DNA of 64,000 bases, taken from positions 554,100 to 618,099 of the forward strand of contig USOX01000001.1 of assembly GCA_900556485.1 (NCBI GenBank), read 5' to 3'. Position 1 is the first letter of the stretch; every line of letters begins with the position of its first letter. A model generated the notes under the pieces. The model was not told where the DNA came from and made no database searches. It was given only the letters and a program-made list of their open reading frames with translations. The position numbers were made by a program, and so were the translations under genes. This document shows, piece by piece, positions 9,603 through 18,013 of the stretch. Origin of the DNA: an uncultured Dysgonomonas sp. Lineage in GTDB: Bacteria; Bacteroidota; Bacteroidia; Bacteroidales; Dysgonomonadaceae.

Positions 9603-10829
9603 TCACAGTCTGAGATACGAAAAATAATGCTTTTCTACTTTTTTAGAAAGTAGCTGTATGTTAAGCATGTCCGAAGCTTCGGATATATCTTTTATTGTTC
9701 CATCGTTGTAAAGAATATCGATGCTGTCATCCACCTCATTATACATATTGGCATGGATTATTCCCGATGAGTAGAAGTAGGAAGCTTCTTTAGGGCTTAC
9801 ATTCAATTCGGAGATGTATTGCTCTATATATTTATTAATGTGCTCTTTTGAAATTGGTTCTGTGGCGAGTTCCATCTTGAATAGTCTCCTGTTTATCAGG
9901 CAGGTGCTGAGGATAGACAAAACTTTATCTTCGTGACTTGCCCATACTTTGAGGGCACACCAGAGGTCGTTGTCGTCAAGGGTTACAAAGTGTTTCAGTA
10001 CCTCCTCTTCATTTTGTAGGAAGAACGGCTTATCCACTTCATTTTCGAGAAAATACTGTAAAGCAGGCGATGTAAAAAGCTTCTTGCCTTCTGCTGTCAG
10101 CATTTTAGCTCTGGAGAGTGTTTTTGTCAGCATCTTTTCGGCAGCTACGGCTGTTTTGTGCAGATATACCTGCCAGTACATCAACCGGCGCGACATAAGG
10201 AAGTTTTCGATAGAATAGATTCCTTTGGCTTCTATTACAAGCTTATCGTTGCGCAGGTCGAGCATCTTTATGATACGTGCCGAACCTATATTTCCTTCTG
10301 TTACGCCTGTAAAGAAACTGTCCCGGCGAAGATAATCGAGGCGGTCTACATCGAGCTGTCCGCTGACCAATTGGTGTAGAAAGTGCTTCGGATACTCGTC
10401 TCTGAAAATAGAGATACAAATATCCAGTTGTCCGTTCAGTTCTTTATTCAGGTACTCCATCAGAGCGAGCGAAAATTCTTCGTGATGAATACCATTTGTT
10501 AGTGTATATTCAAGTACATGGGAGAATGGCCCATGCCCTACGTCGTGGAGCAGGATGCAAGCTAATGCTCCGTTTGCTTCTTCGTCAGTTATCTCATGTC
10601 CTTTGAGGCGGAGGCTTTTTATGGCTTCGTCCATCAGATGCATGGCTCCTATGGAGTGGTGCAGGCGTGTATGTTGCGCACCCGGATAGACGAGTGAAGC
10701 CAGTCCCAGTTGTTTTATCCGTTGCAGTCTTTGCAGGAAAGGATGTTGTATAAGGTTGTATAAAAAATTGCTAGGTATAGTTATAAATCCGAATACAGGA
10801 TCGTTTATTATCTTCTTTTTATTATTCAT
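9603..10829 (-). CDS. HD-domain phosphohydrolase (dGTPase/SAMHD1-like)
   Basis: 408 residues. An HD metal-binding domain fills the N-terminal half: TRLHHSIG (His58), ILLHDVGHGPFSH with the H95-D96 pair, and QLDVDRLDYLRRDSFFTG carrying the final Asp ligand. The layout matches the widespread dNTP triphosphohydrolase-like HD proteins of about 400 residues, which hydrolyse nucleotides or act in nucleotide signalling. Exact substrate is not determinable. The start codon is 4 nt after an exact -7 box (10834-10841), implying a leaderless or near-leaderless mRNA. The downstream gap carries repeats. Confidence 0.9.
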   Translation of the reverse strand: MNNKKKIINDPVFGFITIPSNFLYNLIQHPFLQRLQRIKQLGLASLVYPGAQHTRLHHSIGAMHLMDEAIKSLRLKGHEITDEEANGALACILLHDVGHGPFSHVLEYTLTNGIHHEEFSLALMEYLNKELNGQLDICISIFRDEYPKHFLHQLVSGQLDVDRLDYLRRDSFFTGVTEGNIGSARIIKMLDLRNDKLVIEAKGIYSIENFLMSRRLMYWQVYLHKTAVAAEKMLTKTLSRAKMLTAEGKKLFTSPALQYFLENEVDKPFFLQNEEEVLKHFVTLDDNDLWCALKVWASHEDKVLSILSTCLINRRLFKMELATEPISKEHINKYIEQYISELNVSPKEASYFYSSGIIHANMYNEVDDSIDILYNDGTIKDISEASDMLNIQLLSKKVEKHYFSYLRL

Positions 10830-10833
10830 GCTG

Positions 10834-10841
10834 CAAAGTTA
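10834..10841 (-). promoter_or_regulatory. -7 promoter box for the HD-domain gene
   Basis: Minus strand TAACTTTG, an exact TAnnTTTG match, ending 4 nt before the ATG at 10829. No clear TTTG at -33. Confidence 0.5.
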
Positions 10842-10846
10842 AGGCT

Positions 10847-11878
10847 TTAAATACTACATTCTTGCAAATCCTTTATAAATTCGTCCACCACAGATTCGGG
10901 GGTAGCCCATGAAGTAATAAAGCGCACCGCCGAATGGTCTTTGTCTATAATGCTCCATGTAAGGAATTCGTATTCTTCCCTCAGTTTTTCTATTAACGCA
11001 TTGGGTAATACCGGAAATATCTGGTTTGTATCCGACTTTATTAATAAGGGATAGCCTAGGGATGTAAATGCATCACCTATTTTTGCAGCCATGTTGTTGG
11101 CATGTTTTGCCAGATCGAATATGAGGTTGTCTTTGAGCAGACATTCGAACTGGATGCCGATTGTACGCCCTTTGGCTGTAAGGGCTCCACGCTGCTTCAG
11201 GTGGTATTTGAAGTCTTTCTCTATTTCGGGATTTGGTATAACGATAGCTTCGCCAATCAGGGCTCCGCACTTGGTGCCTCCGATATAAAATATGTCGGTA
11301 TTGGCAGCAATATCGGCAAGAGTCATATCATTAGAGGGGGCAGTCAAGCTCATTGCAAGCCTGGCGCCATCCATAAAAAGGAGTAAGTTGTTCTCTTTGC
11401 AAAACCGGTACAGGTCTTGCAATTCTGTTTTAGTATATACCGTACCTAGTTCTGTTGAATTGGAGATATATACCACACGTGTGCGAACAACATGATGCCC
11501 ACGTATTTTATTCAGGAATGGGAGAATGTCTTTCGGGCGTAGTTTACCGTCCTCCGTAGGGGCAGCTTCTACTTTATGTCCCGTAGCCTCTATGGCTCCG
11601 GCTTCATTTACATAGATATGCCCCGTGTCGGCGGCAACGACAGACTCGAAAGGTTTAAGAACAGATGACAATACAACCAGATTGGCAAGAGTCCCTCCTG
11701 CAACCATATAGACACCTATTTGGTCACACCCTGTTTTTTTCCGGATCTCTGCAGTAGCATTCCGGGAATGCTCATCATCACCATAACCTGCCTGCTGGAT
11801 AAAATTTGACTTATCCAATGCTCGCAATATAGACGGGTGGCAACCTTCGCTATAATCGTTGGCAAAACTATACTTCAT
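10847..11878 (-). CDS. threonine aldolase / beta-eliminating lyase family PLP enzyme
   Basis: 343 residues from the start at 11878. A fold-type I PLP enzyme of the low-specificity L-threonine aldolase family, expected to cleave threonine or allo-threonine to glycine and acetaldehyde. Visible residues: the GGT phosphate-binding turn (61-63), His87 that stacks on PLP in DTGHIYVNEAG, Asp170 in LFMDGARL, and the Schiff-base lysine K203 in IGGTKCGA. An in-frame ATG at 11917 is rejected because an exact -7 box (11902-11909) lies between it and 11878, so a transcript from that promoter could only begin at the later ATG. The gene is separated by 17 nt from the HD-domain gene. Confidence 0.9.
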   Translation of the reverse strand: MKYSFANDYSEGCHPSILRALDKSNFIQQAGYGDDEHSRNATAEIRKKTGCDQIGVYMVAGGTLANLVVLSSVLKPFESVVAADTGHIYVNEAGAIEATGHKVEAAPTEDGKLRPKDILPFLNKIRGHHVVRTRVVYISNSTELGTVYTKTELQDLYRFCKENNLLLFMDGARLAMSLTAPSNDMTLADIAANTDIFYIGGTKCGALIGEAIVIPNPEIEKDFKYHLKQRGALTAKGRTIGIQFECLLKDNLIFDLAKHANNMAAKIGDAFTSLGYPLLIKSDTNQIFPVLPNALIEKLREEYEFLTWSIIDKDHSAVRFITSWATPESVVDEFIKDLQECSI

Positions 11879-11901
11879 CGTTTTCGAATTATTAAGATGC
11901 G

Positions 11902-11909
11902 CAAATTTA
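11902..11909 (-). promoter_or_regulatory. -7 promoter box that fixes the aldolase start
   Basis: Minus strand TAAATTTG, exact TAnnTTTG. The predicted transcript start near 11895 excludes translation from 11917 and supports 11878. Confidence 0.5.
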
Positions 11910-12013
11910 AGCAGCATTATAACAATTCACGATATTTTTTCAAAGTAAAATGATGATAAATGTTTCTTGTAATGAAGATGTAAAGATTTGAGATGAAAAA
12001 TAAATGGTTGTTG

Positions 12014-12205
12014 TTAAATAGTTCTGTACCCTGATACGATTCCCTTGTCTATAAGCTCCTGAATAATGTTGTAGTCCTGAGTAGTCTTAGCCCTTCGTCC
12101 GTGTGCCAAAGCACAAACCCGTACAGGACCACATTTATTCCGCCTGGCTATTTCAGCATACAGCTCTTTCTTTCTGCTGAATAAATAAGATATTAATGCC
12201 TTCAT
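12014..12205 (-). CDS. small basic hypothetical protein (63 aa)
   Basis: Short protein rich in Lys/Arg and Ala. Its C-terminal half, YNIIQELIDKGIVSGYRTI, looks like a compact helix-rich fold; RRNKCGPVRVCALAHGRRAK contains two Cys and a His. An exact -7 box lies 44 nt upstream of the ATG, supporting expression. No family is recognised and no operon partner is evident. A nucleic-acid-binding role would be a guess from composition only. Confidence 0.6.
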   Translation of the reverse strand: MKALISYLFSRKKELYAEIARRNKCGPVRVCALAHGRRAKTTQDYNIIQELIDKGIVSGYRTI

Positions 12206-12248
12206 TCTTGTGTATATTTATAAAAGTGATAGAATAAGTTAGTAAGGG

Positions 12249-12256
12249 CAAATATA
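12249..12256 (-). promoter_or_regulatory. -7 promoter box for the 63-aa gene
   Basis: Minus strand TATATTTG, exact TAnnTTTG match, about 44 nt before the start codon. Confidence 0.45.
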
Positions 12257-12509
12257 TTTATTTTATATGTATTATTTCATTTTTTTTTGTGAATTAACTA
12301 TCGATTTTTCACATAAAAATGCATAATCGGAAATGAAGGTATATTGTTGACCGCTAGTCTTATAACCGGATATATCGAAAGACTGTTAATTTTTTCGGAA
12401 AAAGCGCTATCTTTATATGATAATTCGCACTAATCAGTGATTGGATAGTGATTGAAATCGTTCTTTTACTTTATGCATAGCAACGCTCTTAGCTATAATT
12501 TTCAGCTTT

Positions 12510-12853
12510 TAGCTAATTACTGTCGCGCCCTCCCGGGCTTGCCCTTCCTTTTGGCATTGCCCAAAAGGAAGCAAAAGGCTAGTGCTGAGCCCCTCGGCGA
12601 CCTGTCAACGGCTTGCCGGCTGAATCAAACCTATGGGCTATTGCCCCGTTTGATTCTACGCCGGACTTCACCGGACAGGTGCCCGCCTGCGGAACTCCAT
12701 GCACAGGAGGCTGACGCATGACAAGAGCTACACTATACTTTCTCTTGTCAGGGCTTTGCCATGGCGCCGTTAGGCGAGCGTACGGGGTACACCGCTACCG
12801 CGCGAATCCTTTCGCGTGGGTAATTAAGTCACGCGATGCAATCGCGCGACAGC
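12510..12853 (+). repeat. GC-rich palindromic intergenic element
   Basis: A block far more GC-rich than its AT-rich surroundings. It contains an 11-bp perfect hairpin (12544-12554 with 12561-12571, arm CTTCCTTTTGG) and several further short inverted segments. It ends in a full copy of the CACGCGAT repeat. A plus-strand ORF at 12452-12721 runs through it, but its translation (Lys/Arg/Pro-rich, stem arms translated) looks like the spurious hypothetical proteins typical of repeat DNA. I read it as a non-coding repeat element, not a gene. Confidence 0.55.
12824..12853 (+). repeat. dispersed CACGCGAT...CAGC repeat, copy 2
   Basis: Contains CGCGATGCAATCGCG, a 6-bp stem with a 3-nt loop, followed by CGACAGC. 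It is identical over 28 nt to the copy at 20761. A partial inverted echo (CTGCGATTGCGCGCAG) follows within 25 nt. Confidence 0.8.
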
Positions 12854-12949
12854 AAAAGCAAGCAATCTGCGATTGCGCGCAGTATAATTAAAAAGAACTA
12901 TTTTTATTACCACCCAATTACTAACTCGCATAATTCATCTATATATAAT

Positions 12950-13678
12950 ATGGCAGAACAAAATACTTCTACAAATAGCCCGTTTAAACGGATATGGGAA
13001 AAGGTCAGCAAACTTTGGAAAAAAGAAACCAATGTATATTTCATTTCCGGTATGTGCTACAATTGTAAAGTATTCGATAAGTTGCGTTTACCCAAAGGTT
13101 TCAAGAAGCAATATATAGAATGGCATATACCCCGTGCAGATGAAACGTTGCGGGAGTATGCAAAAACTATGGCAAAAAAGATAGATACCCGAAGTCCGTT
13201 TATTCTGGTGGGGTATTCGTTTGGGGCTGTAATAATGCAGGAGATGAGTTATTTTTTATCGCCTCAGAAAAGTGTAATCATTTCGTCGTTTAAGAAACAG
13301 GAAGAGATTCCATTGCTTTTTCGAGCAGTGAAGCGCATCAACCTGATAAACCGTATACCCGAAAGTTTGTATTCGTCTACCGATTTTGTTACCAATGCTT
13401 TTAACCAGATGGTTTATCATATGCCAACATCGGAACTGGCAGAGTATATGACTTATATCGACCCTATCTATATAAAATGGGCGGTAACCCAGATTACGCA
13501 TTGGATTCCTGACAATGAGTTTCGCCACTTATACCATATTCATGGCACAGAAGATCAGATATTCCCTTACGAAAATATACAAGGCGCATATCCTGTTGAG
13601 GATGGAGATCACCTGATGGTGTTGAAAAAAGCGGGCACGGTTAGTTCTATTCTGGCCAGTATATTGTTGATGAAATAA
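12950..13678 (+). CDS. alpha/beta-hydrolase fold protein
   Basis: 242 residues from the ATG at 12950 (MAEQNTSTN). An earlier in-frame ATG at 12836 is not used here because the first residues would be encoded by the dispersed repeat. The nucleophile elbow is LVGYSFGA (Ser90); the acid is likely the Asp in HGTEDQIFP and the base His in DGDHLMVL. The strand and helix order suits a small intracellular esterase or thioesterase-like hydrolase, without a signal peptide. Substrate is unknown. It runs with tilS downstream, separated by a repeat copy. Confidence 0.85.
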   Translation: MAEQNTSTNSPFKRIWEKVSKLWKKETNVYFISGMCYNCKVFDKLRLPKGFKKQYIEWHIPRADETLREYAKTMAKKIDTRSPFILVGYSFGAVIMQEMSYFLSPQKSVIISSFKKQEEIPLLFRAVKRINLINRIPESLYSSTDFVTNAFNQMVYHMPTSELAEYMTYIDPIYIKWAVTQITHWIPDNEFRHLYHIHGTEDQIFPYENIQGAYPVEDGDHLMVLKKAGTVSSILASILLMK

Positions 13679-13690
13679 GATTTTTTGGGA

Positions 13691-13744
13691 ATTATGAGTT
13701 ATAAATTATGGGCTAACGGCTAATAGCTATATGCTAATGGCTAA
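13691..13744 (+). repeat. GGCTAACGGCTAATAGCTA dispersed repeat, copy A
   Basis: Begins ATTATGAGTTATAAATTATG and continues GGCTAACGGCTAATAGCTA then TATGCTAATGGCTAA. It is the inverted counterpart of the copy at 17096-17158, so the two flank the tilS block. Confidence 0.8.
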
Positions 13745-13758
13745 ATATATACAAAACA

Positions 13759-15072
13759 ATGAACATATCACTTGTAGAAGATTATATAGTAAGAAATGGT
13801 TTGCTCCGGGGGGGTGAAAAAGTAATTGTAGGAGTTAGCGGCGGTGCAGACTCTGTTGCATTGCTCGATATATTGCATAGTTTCAGGATAGAATGTGTGA
13901 TTGCCCATTGCAATTTTCACCTCAGGGGAGAAGAATCGAACCGGGATGCCTTCTTTGTGGAAGATCTGTGCCGTAAATACAACCTCAAATACGAACGTAT
14001 CGACTTTGATACGGAGGCCTATGCCGAAATCAATTCCATTTCGATAGAGATGGCAGCGCGTGAGTTGCGTTACAACTGGTTCGAAAAAATCCGAGTGATA
14101 CATATGGCAGATAAGATCGCTGTAGCTCATCACCGCGACGATTCGGTAGAAACTGTGTTGCTAAACCTCATCAGGGGAACAGGCATCAGGGGGCTGACAG
14201 GGATTGCGCCTATGAACGGATATATTATCCGCCCTTTGCTTTGCATAAGCCGCGAAGATATACTGGAATACCTCGAAGAACGTAAACTCTCGTATGTGGA
14301 TGACAGTACCAACAATGAGGATACTTATACACGCAATAAGATAAGGCTGAATATACTTCCGATGATGGAAACAATCAATCCGTCGGCAAAGGAGTCCATT
14401 ATGCGTACCGCCCGCAACCTGTCGAAAGTGGAAACTATTTATAATGCTTATATAGAGCAGGTAAAGAATAATATTTTTGCTGATAATAAGATCAATATTG
14501 CTATGCTGGTGCAATATATAGAGCCGGAAACAATACTTTTTGAGATTCTGTCTCCTTATGGCTTTAATGCGATTACAGTGAGGTCGATATTCGAATCTAT
14601 AGTAGCTCAGTCCGGCAAGATTTTCCATTCCGATACGCACGAACTGCTGAAAGACAGGGGATACCTTATCCTGAAAAAGAAATCAGCCCTTTCGCCCAAA
14701 AGTTTTACGATTGGCGAAGATGACAAGGTACTTACTCATCCTATCCACTTACAAATAGAACGACTAAAGCTCGACCGTGATTTTATACTGACAAAGGATG
14801 CCGGTATATTATATATAGATGCCGACAAGGTTACTTTTCCGCTTACCCTGCGCCGTTGGCGTCGTGGCGACTGGTTTATCCCTTTTGGCATGAAAGGGAA
14901 AAAGAAGGTGAGCGATTATTTTTCGGATAAGAAATTCAGTATATTTGACAAAGAAGAGGTATGGCTGATTTGTTCGGGCGAAGATATAGTCTGGATAGTA
15001 GGCAACCGCTCCGACGAACGATTTAAGGTGACAGCAAAAACAGAGAATATATTGAGGATAGTATTGGGGTAA
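13759..15072 (+). CDS. tilS: tRNA(Ile)-lysidine synthetase
   Basis: 437 residues. It ligates lysine to C34 of tRNA-Ile2 with ATP, changing the anticodon from Met to Ile reading; an essential tRNA modification. The PP-loop is SGGADS (27-32) in VIVGVSGGADSVALLDIL. The HHRDDSVETVLLNLIRGTGIRGLTG segment is the family signature after it. The C-terminal TilS domain is present (LRRWRRGDWFIPFGMKGKKK and VSDYFSDKKFS). It is followed after 5 nt by a nuclease gene, so they share a transcript. Confidence 0.97.
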   Translation: MNISLVEDYIVRNGLLRGGEKVIVGVSGGADSVALLDILHSFRIECVIAHCNFHLRGEESNRDAFFVEDLCRKYNLKYERIDFDTEAYAEINSISIEMAARELRYNWFEKIRVIHMADKIAVAHHRDDSVETVLLNLIRGTGIRGLTGIAPMNGYIIRPLLCISREDILEYLEERKLSYVDDSTNNEDTYTRNKIRLNILPMMETINPSAKESIMRTARNLSKVETIYNAYIEQVKNNIFADNKINIAMLVQYIEPETILFEILSPYGFNAITVRSIFESIVAQSGKIFHSDTHELLKDRGYLILKKKSALSPKSFTIGEDDKVLTHPIHLQIERLKLDRDFILTKDAGILYIDADKVTFPLTLRRWRRGDWFIPFGMKGKKKVSDYFSDKKFSIFDKEEVWLICSGEDIVWIVGNRSDERFKVTAKTENILRIVLG

Positions 15073-15077
15073 GCAAT

Positions 15078-16334
15078 ATGGAAAATAAAGAACTAACTAT
15101 GCTATTGAAGCAAATAGCACAATTAAATAAACATTATGATGAAATATCAGCGCTTTCGGGAGAAAAGTTTAATATATTTCAAATTATAAAATTAACTACG
15201 GAAGAGGTTCGGATTCATTCAGCTTTCCTTGCTGAGTTGCTAGATAGTGCCGGATCGCATGGGCAAGGTGCTGTTTTTTTACAGTTGTTTATTCGGCAAT
15301 TGGGTTTAGCAGATATTGATTATTCAAATTATACTGTTTCTGTAGAAAAACATATAGGTACTATAAATGAAGACCGGACTGAGGGAGGGCGTATCGATAT
15401 CCTTATTGCGGATAACAAGGGAAATTGTATAGCGATCGAAAATAAAATATATGCAGGAGATCAGGATAAACAGCTTCTAAGGTATCGTAATTATTGTAAT
15501 AATCATAAAAATGCAGTACTTCTTTATCTTACCTTAGAGGGAAAAGATGCGGAAGATTATAGTAAAGACAAGTTAGTGAATGGTACTGATTTTATAGCAA
15601 TATCATATAGATCAGATATCATAAAATGGCTTGAAGATTGCAGAAAAGAATCGGCAATGCTACCTACCATCAGGGAAGGCATTACTCATTATATAAACCT
15701 AATAAAACACCTTACAAATCAGTCGATAAATAAAACTATGAGAGAAGAAATACTCAAAACTATTATGCATAATGCTGAAACTTTTAAGGCAGCAGATGTT
15801 ATTGCCAATAACATAAATAATGCCAAGCATGCTATTCAATGGAAGTTTTGGAAAGCTCTCAGAGCAGCATTGACTGAGCAAGGGCTAATTGTAAAAACTC
15901 CGGAGGAAGACCATAAAACCGTTACTTCCGAAAAAACATATAACTATCATGTAAGGCAAAAGTATACTTATCCTAGTTTATGGGTTTTAGTGGATACTAT
16001 AAACGATATATCTATTCACTGGGGAGCAGAAATCAAAGATAATTTTTATATAGGTTTTACGATAGAATACAAAGGTGAAGGAGGTATATCAGATAAACCG
16101 GAGTATGCACCATACCGGGCTTTGGTATTAGCTTTAGATGATACTTATTTTACAGATAGCAAATATTGGTTAGGGTGGAAGTATACGAGCCCTCAACTCA
16201 ATTTTCGCTCATTCAATACTGAGGAAACATATAAACTGGTAAATGAAAATTATTTATATTCTATAGTGAGTGATATTGCTAAAAATGCGGCAAAAGAAAT
16301 AGAAACTCTTAAAGTGAAATTTTCAACTAAATAA
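15078..16334 (+). CDS. PD-(D/E)XK nuclease superfamily protein
   Basis: 418 residues. The N-terminal half holds a PD-(D/E)XK core: GGRIDILIADNKGNCIAIENKIYA, with Asp107 and the E121-N-K123 pair as metal ligands and catalytic lysine, followed by the helix QDKQLLRYRNYC. The C-terminal half is rich in aromatics and looks like a substrate-recognition or beta-rich domain. Proteins of this kind occur singly in many genomes, often as candidate defence nucleases; the role here is not known. It lies 5 nt after tilS and 11 nt before an EEP-family gene. Its AT-richer codon use than tilS suggests it joined the operon later. Confidence 0.8.
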   Translation: MENKELTMLLKQIAQLNKHYDEISALSGEKFNIFQIIKLTTEEVRIHSAFLAELLDSAGSHGQGAVFLQLFIRQLGLADIDYSNYTVSVEKHIGTINEDRTEGGRIDILIADNKGNCIAIENKIYAGDQDKQLLRYRNYCNNHKNAVLLYLTLEGKDAEDYSKDKLVNGTDFIAISYRSDIIKWLEDCRKESAMLPTIREGITHYINLIKHLTNQSINKTMREEILKTIMHNAETFKAADVIANNINNAKHAIQWKFWKALRAALTEQGLIVKTPEEDHKTVTSEKTYNYHVRQKYTYPSLWVLVDTINDISIHWGAEIKDNFYIGFTIEYKGEGGISDKPEYAPYRALVLALDDTYFTDSKYWLGWKYTSPQLNFRSFNTEETYKLVNENYLYSIVSDIAKNAAKEIETLKVKFSTK

Positions 16335-16345
16335 ACAGCCCAATT

Positions 16346-17113
16346 ATGAAACATCTTCTATTCCTATTATTCATACTATTTTCTTTTTCTATAAGTGCTC
16401 AGGAATCAAACGCGGTCAGAGTAATGTCATATAATATAAGGAATGCAAAAGGGCTTGACGACAAAACCGATTACAAGCGGATTGCAGATGTAATAGAAGC
16501 AGCAAAAGCTGATGTTGTTGCTGTGCAAGAGATAGATAGTGTAACGCAAAGGAGCAAACAAACAGATGTACTGAAAGAAATAGCCACCCTTACCCATATG
16601 CATCATACTTATGCCCCTGCAATAGACTATGATGGAGGAAAGTATGGGATAGGGATATTGTCGAAAGACGAGCCGCTATCCTCGATAAGGGTATCCCTGC
16701 CCGGCAGAGAAGAAAAGCGAGCACTGCTTATCTGTGAGTTTGAGGAATATGTGATTTTTGCTACTCATTTTTCTCTTAACCAAGAGGATCGTTTGTCTTC
16801 GATAGAGATTATCAACAGGGAAGCTTCGCGATATAATAAGCCTGTATTCCTGGCCGGAGACCTGAATGCCGAACCAAAATCGCAAGAGATAAAAACTCTG
16901 AAGCAAAACTGGAAAATACTGAACAGGACGAATGATGCTACTTTTCCGGCAAACAACCCTAAACGGGTAATCGATTATATTGCAGGGTATACTACTAACA
17001 ATCAGCCGTATCAGGTGCTAAAGGCTAAAGTAGTGGACGAAAAAACGGCCTCAGATCACAGGCCGCTCTTTGTTGATATAAGATTTTTTAAGCCGTTAGC
17101 CATTAGCTTATAG
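16346..17113 (+). CDS. secreted endonuclease/exonuclease/phosphatase family protein
   Basis: 255 residues with signal peptide (MKHLLFLLFILFSFSISAQ). EEP-superfamily motifs in order: VMSYNIRNAKG (Asn), AVQEIDSV (metal-binding Glu), FLAGDLNAEP (Asp/Asn), RVIDYIAG, and SDHRPLFVDI (catalytic His). Such exported EEP proteins hydrolyse phosphodiesters or sugar- and lipid-phosphates in the periplasm. The last residues (KPLAISL and stop) are encoded inside dispersed repeat copy B, so the natural C-terminus may have been altered by the repeat insertion. Confidence 0.88.
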   Translation: MKHLLFLLFILFSFSISAQESNAVRVMSYNIRNAKGLDDKTDYKRIADVIEAAKADVVAVQEIDSVTQRSKQTDVLKEIATLTHMHHTYAPAIDYDGGKYGIGILSKDEPLSSIRVSLPGREEKRALLICEFEEYVIFATHFSLNQEDRLSSIEIINREASRYNKPVFLAGDLNAEPKSQEIKTLKQNWKILNRTNDATFPANNPKRVIDYIAGYTTNNQPYQVLKAKVVDEKTASDHRPLFVDIRFFKPLAISL

Positions 17114-17158
17114 CTATTAGCCGTTAGCCCATAACTTATAACTTATAACTTATAACTC
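17096..17158 (-). repeat. GGCTAACGGCTAATAGCTA dispersed repeat, copy B (inverted)
   Basis: On the minus strand it reads a run of TTATAAG units, then TTATGGGCTAACGGCTAA and TAGCTATAAGCTAATGGCTAA. It matches copy A over about 36 nt with one mismatch. It overlaps the 3' ends of both convergent genes. Confidence 0.8.
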
Positions 17159-17914
17159 AGCCACCATTCCTTTCCATGTATCTGTTGCCCAGCGGATATC
17201 TTCTTCTTCATCGAAGTAGAATGCCGCCATTATTATCTGATTTTCTATAATGGAGAATCCATAGATTACATCATATGCCTTATCTCCATCCTGTTCTTTG
17301 ATGCGGTAACCTACCTTATAAACCTTTTCATCGGAAAAATCGTATTTTTCGAGTGTTTTGGCGTGCGATTGGTCACGGTTGTCAGTTATATCTTTATACT
17401 CTTTGTAGATATCTTCTTTCGATGTGTTTTCGCGGTTCCATATAGTTAGCCTCAACGACTTATCGCCTGTGGTATACATCAGGCTGCCATCTTCTTCGAG
17501 GCGTCGTTCGAAAAGGTTGTTTATGTTCAGGCTCCAGATATTAGTCAACTTATGAGTTACCATGTAATCGTCTTCCATCTCGAAGTCGTAAACCTTGTAC
17601 CAATCCGATTTTTCGCTTGTCCGTTCGTATACCGATCCTATGCCTTTCATCAGGAGGGGGGCAATAGAGGCATCCATTTTCAGGATGGTAGAAGGGGCGT
17701 AAATACCCACATTGTCAGGATTATTAGTGTATTCTTCGCTCTCTTCTGCCGAAAATATGCGCCATCCGCTATCTTCGGGACGTGTTCTCTTTTCGCGATA
17801 CATAAAACGTGGTTTTTTGCCCTGATCGGTTATCATCTTAGAGACCATCAGTCCCCCGATTGGTGGAAAATTGTCGAAATTCTCCTTTTTCTTTTTCTTA
17901 CTGAAAATTCCCAT
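17150..17914 (-). CDS. DUF2185 (Imm33-like) protein
   Basis: 254 residues. Residues about 20-100 match the DUF2185 pattern: GGLMVSKMITDQGKKPRFMYREKR, then EDSGWRIFSAEESEEYTNNPDNVGIY and LKMDASIAPLL. This family includes Imm33-type predicted immunity proteins. The C-terminal 150 residues form an extra acidic beta-rich domain. The N-terminus is a lysine run (MGIFSKKKKKENF). No toxin gene is adjacent, so an immunity role is only an inference from the family. An exact -7 box lies 55 nt upstream of the start. Confidence 0.7.
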   Translation of the reverse strand: MGIFSKKKKKENFDNFPPIGGLMVSKMITDQGKKPRFMYREKRTRPEDSGWRIFSAEESEEYTNNPDNVGIYAPSTILKMDASIAPLLMKGIGSVYERTSEKSDWYKVYDFEMEDDYMVTHKLTNIWSLNINNLFERRLEEDGSLMYTTGDKSLRLTIWNRENTSKEDIYKEYKDITDNRDQSHAKTLEKYDFSDEKVYKVGYRIKEQDGDKAYDVIYGFSIIENQIIMAAFYFDEEEDIRWATDTWKGMVAEL

Positions 17915-17968
17915 GTACTTTGTATTTGTGTGAATAGTGTGTTAGTTTCCGGTTTTTACCGTAAGCTT

Positions 17969-17976
17969 CAAATTTA
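17969..17976 (-). promoter_or_regulatory. -7 promoter box for the DUF2185 gene
   Basis: Minus strand TAAATTTG, exact TAnnTTTG match, 55 nt before the ATG. Confidence 0.45.
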
Positions 17977-18013
17977 AATAAAATATATGGGAATTTGAAT
18001 AACAAATAAAAAA

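Noticed and set aside
11878-11917. Upstream ATG of the threonine-aldolase gene
   Set aside because: An exact -7 promoter box lies downstream of it, so it is not transcribed from that promoter.
12452-12721. Plus-strand ORF of 89 codons
   Set aside because: It runs through hairpin arms and repeat DNA, has a Lys/Arg/Pro-rich translation and no family; treated as a repeat-derived false gene.
12836-12949. Longer start for the alpha/beta-hydrolase
   Set aside because: The first codons are encoded by a dispersed repeat; the ATG at 12950 gives a normal hydrolase start.
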